Source: Coprococcus_C hominis (GTDB lineage Bacteria > Bacillota > Clostridia > Lachnospirales > Lachnospiraceae). Taken from it: a DNA stretch of 64,000 nucleotides. This document shows, in pieces, positions 1 to 8,129 of the stretch. The position numbers and the translations under genes were made by a program. The stretch lies in assembly GCF_020687505.1 (NCBI RefSeq), contig NZ_JAJEQT010000001.1; one strand, written 5' to 3'. The notes beneath the pieces were generated by a model. The model did not search any database, was not told the DNA's origin, and saw nothing but the letters and a program-made list of their open reading frames with translations. Each line of letters begins with the position of its first letter. Position 1 is the first letter of the stretch.

Positions 1-394
1 CCAATGGCGCATGTATAAAGATGCGAACCAGATTCGTATTGTGACGCAATGCGTAGTCCGCACAACGACCTACAAATACTGATGGTCCTTTATCTGCAAG
101 TTTCTTAATCGTATCATATGTTGCCTGAAATGCCTGTTGGTTCAGATTTGTCTGATAGCCTGCACTTGTAAATCCATAGCTATATGGATCTGAAACAAGC
201 GAATACAGAAAACTTCTCGTTGGTTTCTCATCCAGCGATTTCAGGAATTCCTCGCTCAACCCGCTTTCCTTAGCCGTCTCATTGATCAGTTCCTTGTCAT
301 AGAAGTTCGCGGAAATCTTTTCAGCAAGCTTTCTACCAATGTTACGACCATTACTGCCAAACTGTCTACCAATCGTGATAATTGTCTTTGCCAT
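1..394 (-). CDS. Cytidylate kinase-like family protein, C-terminal part cut off by window edge
   Basis: Partial gene: the start (ATG at 394) and about 131 codons are present and the rest lies beyond the left edge. The N-terminus ITIGRQFGSNGRNIGRKLAE has the glycine-rich P-loop-like motif of the cytidylate-kinase-like (Cmk-2) family of P-loop nucleotide kinases, and VFVGRCADYAL fits the following core strand. Members of this family in Clostridia are usually annotated by homology only; the true phosphate acceptor is not established by sequence. A consensus promoter and a GGGGG-type ribosome site lie directly upstream, so it is probably the first gene of its own transcript. Confidence 0.8.
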   Translation of the reverse strand, partial: MAKTIITIGRQFGSNGRNIGRKLAEKISANFYDKELINETAKESGLSEEFLKSLDEKPTRSFLYSLVSDPYSYGFTSAGYQTNLNQQAFQATYDTIKKLADKGPSVFVGRCADYALRHNTNLVRIFIHAPL

Positions 395-422
395 AGATAA
401 GCCCCCTTTACACGCCTTGTAC

Positions 423-438
423 AAGTCACTTTTGACTT
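423..438. repeat. Inverted repeat AAGTCA-N4-TGACTT in the 5' leader of the kinase-like gene
   Basis: Six-base perfect arms separated by four bases, just downstream of the predicted transcription start of the cytidylate-kinase-like gene. The position suits an operator or a small leader hairpin. No regulator can be named from the sequence. Confidence 0.4.
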
Positions 439-444
439 ACTCTG

Positions 445-473
445 ATTATACATTTTTTTGTGCAAATTGTCAA
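445..473 (-). promoter_or_regulatory. Sigma-A promoter of the cytidylate-kinase-like gene
   Basis: Read on the minus strand: TTGACA (468-473), a 17-base spacer, and TATAAT (445-450). Both hexamers are perfect consensus with ideal spacing, 50 bases before the ATG at 394. It also separates this gene from the patatin gene whose stop is at 480. Confidence 0.85.
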
Positions 474-479
474 AATATT

Positions 480-1403
480 TTATAAATTTTCGTACTTTTT
501 AGCTATATTGTTGAACTTTTCAATGTTAGAATTCACACGATTCTCCATCGTTTTATATGTATAGTTCACACGCAGCTGCATCATGATATCGTTATAGTCA
601 TTCTGTGCCAGCACCGGCTCCATCCGGATATACAGATCATCCGGGTGGAATTTCGTCTTCAATGCACGAAGTGCATCCTTCTCGCCAAGCATCTGCCGGA
701 ACTCCTTCGCACGTCCGGTAAAATTCAATGTACCATCGATCAGATCCCCCAAATCATGGCTTGGATAGATTGTGATAAACTGAGCATCCGGCCATTTCTC
801 CGTATTCAGAACCTTTCCTGCACGCATACCGATCACGATAAACTGACGGATTCCAAGATCATACAGCGGCTGAATCGGCTCATTGTCTAACAATCCCCCA
901 TCCCGGTACTTCTTCCCGTCGATTTCCACTGCCTCATACATAACAGGAAGTGCCGTAGACGCAAGCAGGATCTTCCGGATCGTATCCGCGTCATAGTCTT
1001 CGAGTCTGCGGTATTCTACCTGTTCCGGCTGCTGTGTCTCATTTAAGCGGCTGATTGATACATAGATATCACGGAAATCCGCTTTGATCTTCTCCATATC
1101 AATATATTTCTCGAACATCGCAAGCATTTCATTCCGTGAGAAATACATACGCTTTTCAGCAAGCATGTTCAGGTCGATATCAAAGACCGTATCCATATCG
1201 ATCTCATTCCACGCCTGATACATCCGCTCCATATCGTTCATCGAATATAACATTGCATTGACTGCACCGATTGATGCACCCGATATCGCCGTCACATCCT
1301 CGAGCAATCCCTGTTCCTGTAACACCTTCAATACACCAACCTGATATGCACCCTTGCCGCCGCCACCGGCAAGCACCAGTCCAATTCCTTTTCCTTCACC
1401 CAT
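480..1403 (-). CDS. Patatin-like phospholipase family protein
   Basis: Predicted serine lipid acyl hydrolase, bacterial RssA/YlbK-like branch of the patatin family. Visible are the oxyanion-hole loop LVLAGGGGKGAYQVGVL, the nucleophile elbow GASIG (G-x-S-x-G) and the catalytic Asp in DGGLLDNEP, giving the Ser-Asp dyad. No signal peptide or membrane segment is evident, so it is likely cytoplasmic. The frame is open up to an ATG at 1418, but the ATG at 1403 is preceded by GGAGG at 8 bases and gives a protein of 307 aa, the better start. It follows the folate gene by about 70 bases. The natural substrate is unknown. Confidence 0.85.
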   Translation of the reverse strand: MGEGKGIGLVLAGGGGKGAYQVGVLKVLQEQGLLEDVTAISGASIGAVNAMLYSMNDMERMYQAWNEIDMDTVFDIDLNMLAEKRMYFSRNEMLAMFEKYIDMEKIKADFRDIYVSISRLNETQQPEQVEYRRLEDYDADTIRKILLASTALPVMYEAVEIDGKKYRDGGLLDNEPIQPLYDLGIRQFIVIGMRAGKVLNTEKWPDAQFITIYPSHDLGDLIDGTLNFTGRAKEFRQMLGEKDALRALKTKFHPDDLYIRMEPVLAQNDYNDIMMQLRVNYTYKTMENRVNSNIEKFNNIAKKYENL

Positions 1404-1476
1404 ATACACGTCCTCCATTTGCTACTTTTTCCAACCCATTTTCCAATCTATATCAATATTAGTTTACATAATACAA

Positions 1477-2040
1477 TTATTGTTTACTATTATATAATAC
1501 AACCTCTGGTTTGATGTCCGTTTCCTCGGTCATAATCGAATCTACGATCTGAATCGCATACCCGACCGCTGCAGTATGACAATCCGGATGTGCCGCCAGA
1601 TACCGGTCATAATACCCGCCGCCATAGCCGATCCGGTCACAGCTTCTCGTGAAGACTGCCCCCGGCATCACGATCAGACAGGTGCCACCGGTCTTTTCCG
1701 GTTCTAACTGTACCATGCTGTCCGGTTCTAATATATGATATGCGCCCTCGACAAGCGCAGTCTGTTCATTATATGCGTAAAAATCCATGGTATTCCCGTT
1801 GACACGCGGCAGATAGATTTGCTTTCCATCCGCTCGGAATTCCGGGATATATTGAAATAAATCGACTTCTTTTTGAATCGGCACATAGAGACACAGTACC
1901 GATGCTTCTTTATACACCTCAAGCGCGCGCAGCTTCTCATAGATTTCCTGCGCAGCCTGCTTCTGATATTCTTCAGAAAGATTCCTGCGCTTTGCAAGAA
2001 TCCCCTTCCGAAGTGCTTTCTTTGATTCTGAAATTGTCAT
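1477..2040 (-). CDS. 5-formyltetrahydrofolate cyclo-ligase
   Basis: Converts 5-formyl-THF to 5,10-methenyl-THF using ATP (EC 6.3.3.2), recycling a folate storage form in the cytosol. The C-terminal signature region GAVFTRSCDRIGYGGGYYDR carries the phosphate-binding GYGGGYYDR motif of the family, and the N-terminus SKKALRKGILAKRRNLS fits the family start. Length of 187 aa is usual. The ATG at 2040 was preferred to the one at 2049 because AAGGA lies 9 bases before it, whereas it abuts the upstream ATG. The gene follows DUF896 by 17 bases and so is in the proB transcript. Confidence 0.93.
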   Translation of the reverse strand: MTISESKKALRKGILAKRRNLSEEYQKQAAQEIYEKLRALEVYKEASVLCLYVPIQKEVDLFQYIPEFRADGKQIYLPRVNGNTMDFYAYNEQTALVEGAYHILEPDSMVQLEPEKTGGTCLIVMPGAVFTRSCDRIGYGGGYYDRYLAAHPDCHTAAVGYAIQIVDSIMTEETDIKPEVVLYNSKQ

Positions 2041-2057
2041 GTAAACCATTCCTTTAT

Positions 2058-2303
2058 CTACTTTAAGCGGATCTGGATATACTCACTCCGCTTATTCTTC
2101 GGTATATCCTTCACATGTGTGATACTTCCATCAGCTTCCTTGATATCAATATTATCAAGCTGTGTTTTCAGGTTGCGCTTCACACTTGCGATATATGCCT
2201 TACGGAGAGCTGCCTGCTCTGCAAGCTCTGCTTCTGTCAGTCCCTCCACGGTCTTACTTTTTCTTGCCAATTCGTTAATTCTCTGGATATCTGCTTCGTT
2301 CAT
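2058..2303 (-). CDS. DUF896 domain-containing protein (YnzC-like)
   Basis: An 81-aa protein starting MNEADIQRINELARKSK, the hallmark N-terminal helix hairpin of the DUF896/YnzC family, followed by GLTEAELAEQAALRKAYI. B. subtilis YnzC is a small helical protein in the SOS-associated yneA operon, but the role of the family is unsettled. A longer open frame overlaps proB; the ATG at 2303 has GGAG at 8 bases and leaves a clean 22-base gap after proB, so it was chosen. Likely co-transcribed with proB and the cyclo-ligase gene. Confidence 0.88.
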   Translation of the reverse strand: MNEADIQRINELARKSKTVEGLTEAELAEQAALRKAYIASVKRNLKTQLDNIDIKEADGSITHVKDIPKNKRSEYIQIRLK

Positions 2304-2325
2304 GCGATATTCTCCATTTCTATTC

Positions 2326-3186
2326 TTATTTCTGGTATCCTTTATGCACGATGAAATCAACCGTATCAAAATCGTCATTCTCATGTGCTAAGAACAGGGT
2401 ACCCACTGATTTTCCTTCCATCAGATCATAGATCTGTGTCAGATTCTCGGCGTCCATGATTGCCATATCCGCTCCGGAATCTGTTGCGATCCGCGCAGCC
2501 GCAATCTTCGTGGACATGCCGCCCGTACCATAGTTTGTCACGGCATCCTTCGCCATATTCTTCATCGTATCATTGATCGTCTCTACCAGTGTCAGCTTCT
2601 TTGCTTCCGGATTCTTATGTGGATCATCCGTATAGAATCCATCAATATCCGTAAGCAGGATCAGAAGGTCTGCCTTGATCAGATGCGCCACGATCGCGGA
2701 CATTGTATCATTGTCACCAAACTCGATTTCCTCTGTTGCCACGGTATCGTTCTCATTGACAACCGGAATGACACCCTGCTGTAACAGCTCATTTAATGTA
2801 TTCTCGGCGTTTCTGCGGCGCTCCGGATCTGTGATCGCGTCAAAGGTCAGAAGAACCTGTGCAGCCATATGGTTGTACTCCATGAAAAGCTTCTGATAAA
2901 TCATCATAAGCTGTCCCTGTCCGATCGCAGCACACGCCTGCTTCAGGGATACCGTCTTCGGCTTATGGCGCAGTCCCAGCATCTCAAATCCAACACCGAT
3001 TGCACCGGACGATACTAATATTACGTCCTTCCCCTGATTCTTCAGGTCACAGATAATGCGCACCAGTGTCTCTAACTTCCGGTAATCCGCCCCGCCGGTT
3101 TCTTCATGTATGATAGAAGACGAACCGATCTTTAATACGATTCGTTGTTTATCCTTCAATGCTTCTCTGATTCGTTTCTCGTCCAC
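2326..3186 (-). CDS. proB: Glutamate 5-kinase
   Basis: First step of proline synthesis: phosphorylates glutamate to gamma-glutamyl phosphate (EC 2.7.2.11). The amino-acid-kinase fold is seen in IVLKIGSSSI, the glutamate site LVSSGAIGVGFEML, VNENDTVATEEIEFGDND and the ATP-site region GTGGMSTKIAAA. At 286 aa it lacks the C-terminal PUA domain of the 367-aa E. coli enzyme, a short form common in Clostridia. The start is GTG at 3186 with GAGGG at 8 bases. The usual partner proA is not adjacent; the next genes are DUF896 and the formyl-THF cyclo-ligase. Confidence 0.94.
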   Translation of the reverse strand: MDEKRIREALKDKQRIVLKIGSSSIIHEETGGADYRKLETLVRIICDLKNQGKDVILVSSGAIGVGFEMLGLRHKPKTVSLKQACAAIGQGQLMMIYQKLFMEYNHMAAQVLLTFDAITDPERRRNAENTLNELLQQGVIPVVNENDTVATEEIEFGDNDTMSAIVAHLIKADLLILLTDIDGFYTDDPHKNPEAKKLTLVETINDTMKNMAKDAVTNYGTGGMSTKIAAARIATDSGADMAIMDAENLTQIYDLMEGKSVGTLFLAHENDDFDTVDFIVHKGYQK

Positions 3187-3200
3187 GTCTTTTTCCCTCT

Positions 3201-4850
3201 TTATACTATGTTATTGATATATGCAGCAACCGCCTCTGCCACCTTGATTCCATCCACAGCCGCGGATGTGATACCACCTGCATACCCTGCGCCCTCTCCA
3301 CAAGGAAACAGACCTGAATAGTCACTTCGATAGGTCTCATCACGCACGATGCGCACCGGTGACGATGTCCGGGATTCTATACCGGATAACACGGCATCCC
3401 CGGATGAAAAGCCTTTTAATTTGCGGTCATAGTCCAAAATCCCTTCAATTATAGCATCATTTATATAGGCTGGCAAACACTTATTGAGGTTTGCAAACTG
3501 ATAGCCTCCACGGATGTTTGGCTTCACACTTCCAAATTCAGTTGAGACACGATTCGCCTTATAATCCGCAAATAGCTGCACCGGAATCTTACCATTTCCA
3601 GCCTCGTAGGCGAGGTGCTCATATTTCTTCTGGAATTCCACACCGGCAAGCACGCCGTAGTCAGCGAATCCATCCGCCGCAAAATCCTCCGGTGTGACAT
3701 TTACAACGATCGCTGAATTCGCGTTTTCCTCATCTCTTCCGTGGTTGCTCATACCATTTACCACACTCTGTCCTTCGCCGGACGATGCATTAACGACGAA
3801 TCCACCCGGACACATACAGAAGCTATATACACTGCGCCCCTTGGTTGAACGGTATGTCATCTTATAATCTGCAGCCGGAAGCAGCTTCGCCTGCCCGCTC
3901 GTGCCGTACTGGCTCGCATTGACCATCGCCTGTGAATGCTCGATCCGGAGTCCCATTGCAAATGATTTTGCCTCCATCGTGACACCGGCCGCCTGCAACA
4001 TAGCAAATGTGTCTCTTGCGCTGTGTCCGATCGCCAGAATACAGGCAGATGTCTCCACTACGATCGTCTGCTCGTTCTGCAGATCTTTAATCGTAAGCGA
4101 CAGACATGTATCGGATCTATGGGAGATCGCGGTAAGCTGATGGGAGAAATGAATCTCTCCGCCAAAGGATCGAATCTCTTCCCGCATTTTCTTCATCACA
4201 TGCTTTAATACATCCGTCCCGATATGCGGTTTGTTCAGATAGCCAATCTCCTCTGACGCTCCAAACCGTATAAAATCATCAATAACCGCCTGAATCCGTC
4301 CATATTTGTCCTTGATTCCGGTATTTAACTTTCCGTCCGAGAAGGTTCCGGCACCGCCCTCGCCGAAGGATACATTGGAATTCGCACAGATCGGTGTCTC
4401 TCCCTGCCAGAAGCCTTCAACATCCCTTGTCCGTTCTTCCACACACTTTCCACGCTCATATACAATCGGTCTGTATCCGGCACATGCTAATTGTAACGCC
4501 GCAAAATATCCCGCCGGACCAGCGCCAATGATAACTGGGCGATATATGGACACGTCCGTCTTCTCGTTACAATCGTCTCTGCATCGATGCGGAAATGTAT
4601 ATTTCTCATCTTTAGTTAACATAATATTTTTATTGTCTATTATGTTGCGAGGAATATCCTGTGATCGTTCAAATTCCACATCAACCGTATAGATATGAAG
4701 CAGATTTCCCTTGTCTCTCGCATCTAAGGATTTCCGAACGATCTGATATGTATACGGATGATTCGTCCTGAGTGTCTTCTGTATTTTCTTTTTTAAAGCG
4801 CTTGTTTCGTCTTTTTGTACTGGTATCTTAATCTGGTTAATTCTTATCAT
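3201..4850 (-). CDS. FAD-dependent oxidoreductase, NAD(FAD)-utilizing dehydrogenase type
   Basis: A 549-aa flavoprotein with an N-terminal extension of about 100 residues containing paired KKIQKTLRTNHPYTYQIVRKS, then the FAD Rossmann motif VIIGAGPAGYFAALQLA, SFGEGGAGTFSDGKL and a C-terminal FAD contact LFPCGEGAGYAGGITSAAVD. This matches the conserved bacterial NAD(FAD)-utilizing dehydrogenase family whose reaction is not established. The longest frame begins at 4889, but ATG 4850 has GGGAG at 8 bases. It overlaps the upstream flavoprotein gene by 14 bases, implying translational coupling. It precedes proB by 14 bases. Confidence 0.85.
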   Translation of the reverse strand: MIRINQIKIPVQKDETSALKKKIQKTLRTNHPYTYQIVRKSLDARDKGNLLHIYTVDVEFERSQDIPRNIIDNKNIMLTKDEKYTFPHRCRDDCNEKTDVSIYRPVIIGAGPAGYFAALQLACAGYRPIVYERGKCVEERTRDVEGFWQGETPICANSNVSFGEGGAGTFSDGKLNTGIKDKYGRIQAVIDDFIRFGASEEIGYLNKPHIGTDVLKHVMKKMREEIRSFGGEIHFSHQLTAISHRSDTCLSLTIKDLQNEQTIVVETSACILAIGHSARDTFAMLQAAGVTMEAKSFAMGLRIEHSQAMVNASQYGTSGQAKLLPAADYKMTYRSTKGRSVYSFCMCPGGFVVNASSGEGQSVVNGMSNHGRDEENANSAIVVNVTPEDFAADGFADYGVLAGVEFQKKYEHLAYEAGNGKIPVQLFADYKANRVSTEFGSVKPNIRGGYQFANLNKCLPAYINDAIIEGILDYDRKLKGFSSGDAVLSGIESRTSSPVRIVRDETYRSDYSGLFPCGEGAGYAGGITSAAVDGIKVAEAVAAYINNIV

Positions 4851-6054
4851 GACATGCTCTCCCTGCGCGTAATCCTGTAAGTAACGCAAACGTCAGATTA
4901 TATCCGCCGCAATCTCCATCAATGTCCAACATTTCTCCCGTCGCATACATTCCGGGATGTCCCAGACATTCCATCGTCTCTGGCTGAATCTCAGTCAGTC
5001 GGATTCCACCTGCGGTTACCTGCGCCTGTTCATAGTTTTTCAATGCACGGACATGAAATGGAAATCGTCTGCAAAGATGATAAATCTTATGTAACTCGGC
5101 TTCTGTTAACTCTGTAAGCGCCTGCTTTGGCTGTTCACACGCGGTCTCCAAAATATACATGGCAAGCTTATCTGGCAAATACGCATTCAGATATCCATAC
5201 AGACTCCGGTTCACATCTCTGCTTCCCTGCACAAATGCATTCTCTTCTATCTCCGGTAAAAAATCCACATACAGCTTAACACTTGATTCTTCTGATAAGA
5301 TTCTGCCAAGTTCCGAAGATAAATTGAATATCATAATCCCGGATAAACCATACTCGGTAATCTGTAATTCACCGGACTGTTTCCATTCCGTGTTACCTTC
5401 TTCAAACCATGCCGAACATGCCACTCGAACGCCTTTTACCGCCTCAGTATTTTCCTCTGTCATAACAGCACATAAAGCCGGTCTTTGCGGCTCCTGTTTT
5501 ACACCGAGCTTCTCTGCCAGTCTTGCGCCTTCCGCGCAGCCGCCAAGCGATGGATATGATCGTCCACCACATGCAAGTATCACCTTCCTGGCAATAATCT
5601 CCGTATTACACTGAATATGATATCCATCCTTTTTTATCCGAATATCTGTCACCGTTTCCGACAGATACGTGGTTACCTGCAATGCCTTTATTCGGTCTAA
5701 AAGTGCCCATACAACCGCTGATGCCTGCATTGATATCGGATAATAATATCCATCGATACATCTTGTATATACACCAATAGAATGCAAAAATGCAAACATT
5801 TCATGCAATGGTTGCTCGCCCAGACAGGTATGCAGAAATTTCTGATACGTTTCTGAAGACGAATGATAATGACCATCCTTCATATCTGTATTTGCCAGAT
5901 TGCATCGACCATTGCCTGTGGCATATAATTTCTTGCCCAGTTTTTTATTTTTATCAATGATACAGACGGTGTTTCCGCCCTCTGCAGCCGCGATTGCTGC
6001 AGCCATTCCGGCTGCACCACCGCCAACTACACATACATCATACTGTGTTTTCAT
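4837..6054 (-). CDS. NAD(P)/FAD-dependent oxidoreductase, BaiN/HI0933 family
   Basis: A 405-aa flavoprotein of the HI0933/YhiN/BaiN family: FAD motif DVCVVGGGAAGMAAAIAAAE, the family signature KKLGKKLYATGNGRCNLANT, and a C-terminal GMYATGEMLDIDGDCGGYNL. BaiN was implicated in gut bile-acid 7-alpha-dehydroxylation, but the family is far wider than that trait and no bai genes are seen here, so bile-acid activity should not be assumed. The ATG at 6054 has GAGG at 6 bases; the longer GTG start at 6066 would overlap that site. It overlaps the next flavoprotein gene by 14 bases. Confidence 0.86.
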   Translation of the reverse strand: MKTQYDVCVVGGGAAGMAAAIAAAEGGNTVCIIDKNKKLGKKLYATGNGRCNLANTDMKDGHYHSSSETYQKFLHTCLGEQPLHEMFAFLHSIGVYTRCIDGYYYPISMQASAVVWALLDRIKALQVTTYLSETVTDIRIKKDGYHIQCNTEIIARKVILACGGRSYPSLGGCAEGARLAEKLGVKQEPQRPALCAVMTEENTEAVKGVRVACSAWFEEGNTEWKQSGELQITEYGLSGIMIFNLSSELGRILSEESSVKLYVDFLPEIEENAFVQGSRDVNRSLYGYLNAYLPDKLAMYILETACEQPKQALTELTEAELHKIYHLCRRFPFHVRALKNYEQAQVTAGGIRLTEIQPETMECLGHPGMYATGEMLDIDGDCGGYNLTFALLTGLRAGRACHDKN

Positions 6055-6078
6055 TGTTTTCCTCACTGTAAGTTTATT

Positions 6079-6435
6079 CTAGGTTGATAATGATTCCAGA
6101 TATCGATACAGTTCCTTTTTCGAATCAAAATGCACATTTTTTAAGAGATCCTGATATACACTCGGATGTAATTTCTGCAAGACCGCCGCATCAATATCAG
6201 TATATTCATACACCTGTTGCGTATCTGCCTCGTACACTATCACACGTCCACTCTGAATCCCTACCAAAAATCCATTGTCTTTCCATTCTGTGTCAATGGA
6301 AATGGAATCCGCTGCAAGTTCCAGCTTCTGTCCCTCTTTTTCCTGCATACGTTGTTTAAAATATTCATTTGCAAGCAAAAAGCATAACGAAAAAATCCCT
6401 ACAAATAATAGTACATATAAAAATAATTTCTTCAT
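6079..6435 (-). CDS. Small membrane-anchored protein with BofC C-terminal-like domain
   Basis: A 118-aa protein. Residues 4-23 (LFLYVLLFVGIFSLCFLLAN) form a single membrane segment or uncleaved signal anchor, and the rest is predicted extracytoplasmic. The sequence FLVGIQSGRVIVYEAD, then DIDAAVLQKL and DSKKELYRYLES, resembles the C-terminal domain of BofC, the B. subtilis forespore protein that restrains SpoIVB signalling. This is pattern recognition from memory, not an alignment, so the assignment is tentative. It lies between the DUF3048 lipoprotein and a flavoprotein gene, not next to spoIVB. Confidence 0.6.
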   Translation of the reverse strand: MKKLFLYVLLFVGIFSLCFLLANEYFKQRMQEKEGQKLELAADSISIDTEWKDNGFLVGIQSGRVIVYEADTQQVYEYTDIDAAVLQKLHPSVYQDLLKNVHFDSKKELYRYLESLST

Positions 6436-6478
6436 GGCACCAACTCCTTGAAGAAATTATTTCCATATTTGTATTTAA

Positions 6479-7558
6479 TTATTCAAAGATAATCTTATCC
6501 TGCTTTGTCTCATCAAATACTGTTACAAATGTCTTTCCCGGATTCATCTTCAACTGCTTGCCATCAGCGGTATAGTACTTTACAACTCCATTATCCTTTC
6601 TCCATGAAATTGCTTCATACTCACCATCTGTAATATAATATCCGGTTCCAGTCTTATCCCAATCGATATTCTGTAAACCATCGCCAAGATCTGTATACTG
6701 AACGAACATAACAATCAGGTTCTTGTAGCGAAGCTGCTCATTTGTCTGATCATCAATCTGCTCTGTTCCATACTGGAAACGATAGTACAGTTTCTCATCG
6801 GCATTGTACTCATACCATCTTGTACTGCTGTCATTGTATGCAGTTGTCACTTTGTTTGCTGTCTGACCACTGCCAAGCGCTGTATCTTCTACATTGAATG
6901 CAAACGCCTTAGATTTCTCACCCAGATACTCGGTACTGTAACCAGCTGCCGCAATACCTTCCTTCAGCTTTTCGCTGTTTGTATAACAGTTGTGTGGTGC
7001 AACCCTTGACTCATCACGATAAAAAGTTGTGGAATCATACAGACCATTCAGGTTATTTAATCCTGTATCCTTAATCCATGATTCCGCATAGACAGACCAT
7101 CCTACATGTGCATAAATACCGCCAAGCATATTTGCCATCTGTACATAATAATGTCTGGCACTACGAACTGGTCCCAGCTTTTCCAGATTGGAATAATCCT
7201 TAAATACACACATATATCGGGTAATACCACCCTCAACAAGCATCTCATATGTGATATCTGCCTGTGAGATACCTGATTGTGGCATTGCATCTACAATGTT
7301 ATTGATCATGATACAAAGTGGTCTCTGATTAGAAAGACTCTCGTCAATCCACTCACCCGAAAACTCATTGATCACATAGCCTTCCTTTGTCGGTGCAAAT
7401 TCAATATCTGCATCCGACATCGTTGCAGCCGCTTCGGTCGTAATAGTTGCCTGCTCGGTATCCTCCTCTTTCTTTTTTCCACATCCTGCCAGGCAAGATA
7501 CGGTAAGTGCAGTTGTCAGTGCAAAAATAGACAACTTCTTTAACTTATTCTTCTTCAT
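6479..7558 (-). CDS. DUF3048 domain-containing lipoprotein (YerB-like)
   Basis: A 359-aa secreted lipoprotein: a basic start, hydrophobic segment and lipobox LAGC with the acylated Cys near residue 26. A linker rich in E and T is followed by the DUF3048 core, with RPLCIMINNIVDAMPQSGIS, EGGITRYMCVF and GPVRSARHYY, as in B. subtilis YerB. The function of the family is not established. The start ATG lies inside the end of ybeY (14-base overlap), so it is probably translationally coupled to it. Confidence 0.9.
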   Translation of the reverse strand: MKKNKLKKLSIFALTTALTVSCLAGCGKKKEEDTEQATITTEAAATMSDADIEFAPTKEGYVINEFSGEWIDESLSNQRPLCIMINNIVDAMPQSGISQADITYEMLVEGGITRYMCVFKDYSNLEKLGPVRSARHYYVQMANMLGGIYAHVGWSVYAESWIKDTGLNNLNGLYDSTTFYRDESRVAPHNCYTNSEKLKEGIAAAGYSTEYLGEKSKAFAFNVEDTALGSGQTANKVTTAYNDSSTRWYEYNADEKLYYRFQYGTEQIDDQTNEQLRYKNLIVMFVQYTDLGDGLQNIDWDKTGTGYYITDGEYEAISWRKDNGVVKYYTADGKQLKMNPGKTFVTVFDETKQDKIIFE

Positions 7559-8057
7559 TGTCTCTCGTATATCCTTTCTTTGTTAATATTTCCTCTTGTA
7601 GTTTTTCCATATGCAGACGTTCTGAATCATCAATATGATCATATCCTGCCAGATGCAACATACTATGTGCCGTTAAAAACGCAACTTCACGTCGTCTCGT
7701 ATGACCATATTCCTCCGCCTGCTCAGCAATCCGATCTACATTTAAAATGATATCTCCAAGCATCAGCTCTCCGGTGTCCTGATTGAAATAATCAAGTGGA
7801 CTGTTCTCACAGAAATCAAATTCACCCGGCACTTCATACTCTATCATCGGAAACGATAAAACATCCGTCGGTGCATCGATATCCCGGTATTCTTTATTGA
7901 TTGCCTGAATCCCTGCATGATCTGTAAAGATTACATTCACCTCACATTCATATGGACATTTCAGAAAATCCAGAGACGCCTCTATGATATCCTCTACAAT
8001 GTCCTGATAATGTGCAGGAATTTCTGTATCCAATTCATTCTCAAAAAATACGCTCAA
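7545..8057 (-). CDS. ybeY: Endoribonuclease YbeY (rRNA maturation factor)
   Basis: Single-strand-specific, zinc-dependent endoribonuclease for 16S rRNA 3' end maturation and 70S quality control. The zinc motif H-x3-H-x5-H is seen in HSMLHLAGYDH and the family motif YRDIDAPTDVLSFP is intact. Length of 170 aa is usual. The start codon is TTG at 8057, supported by AAAGGAG at 7 bases. It follows phoH, the conserved order in Firmicutes, though a candidate promoter lies between them. B. subtilis has yqfF between phoH and ybeY; it is absent here. Confidence 0.95.
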   Translation of the reverse strand: MSVFFENELDTEIPAHYQDIVEDIIEASLDFLKCPYECEVNVIFTDHAGIQAINKEYRDIDAPTDVLSFPMIEYEVPGEFDFCENSPLDYFNQDTGELMLGDIILNVDRIAEQAEEYGHTRRREVAFLTAHSMLHLAGYDHIDDSERLHMEKLQEEILTKKGYTRDNEEE

Positions 8058-8083
8058 TGTATCTCTCCTTTATTGCCTGTTAC

Positions 8084-8112
8084 ATTTTATCCCAAATGTA
8101 TCAGATAATCAA
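8084..8112 (-). promoter_or_regulatory. Candidate sigma-A promoter before ybeY
   Basis: Minus-strand TTGATT (8107-8112), 17-base spacer, TAAAAT (8084-8089), in the 72-base gap between phoH and ybeY. Each hexamer departs from consensus by two bases or fewer. It would add ybeY transcription independent of the sporulation genes upstream. Confidence 0.5.
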
Positions 8113-8129
8113 GTTTTATCTTGTACAAT

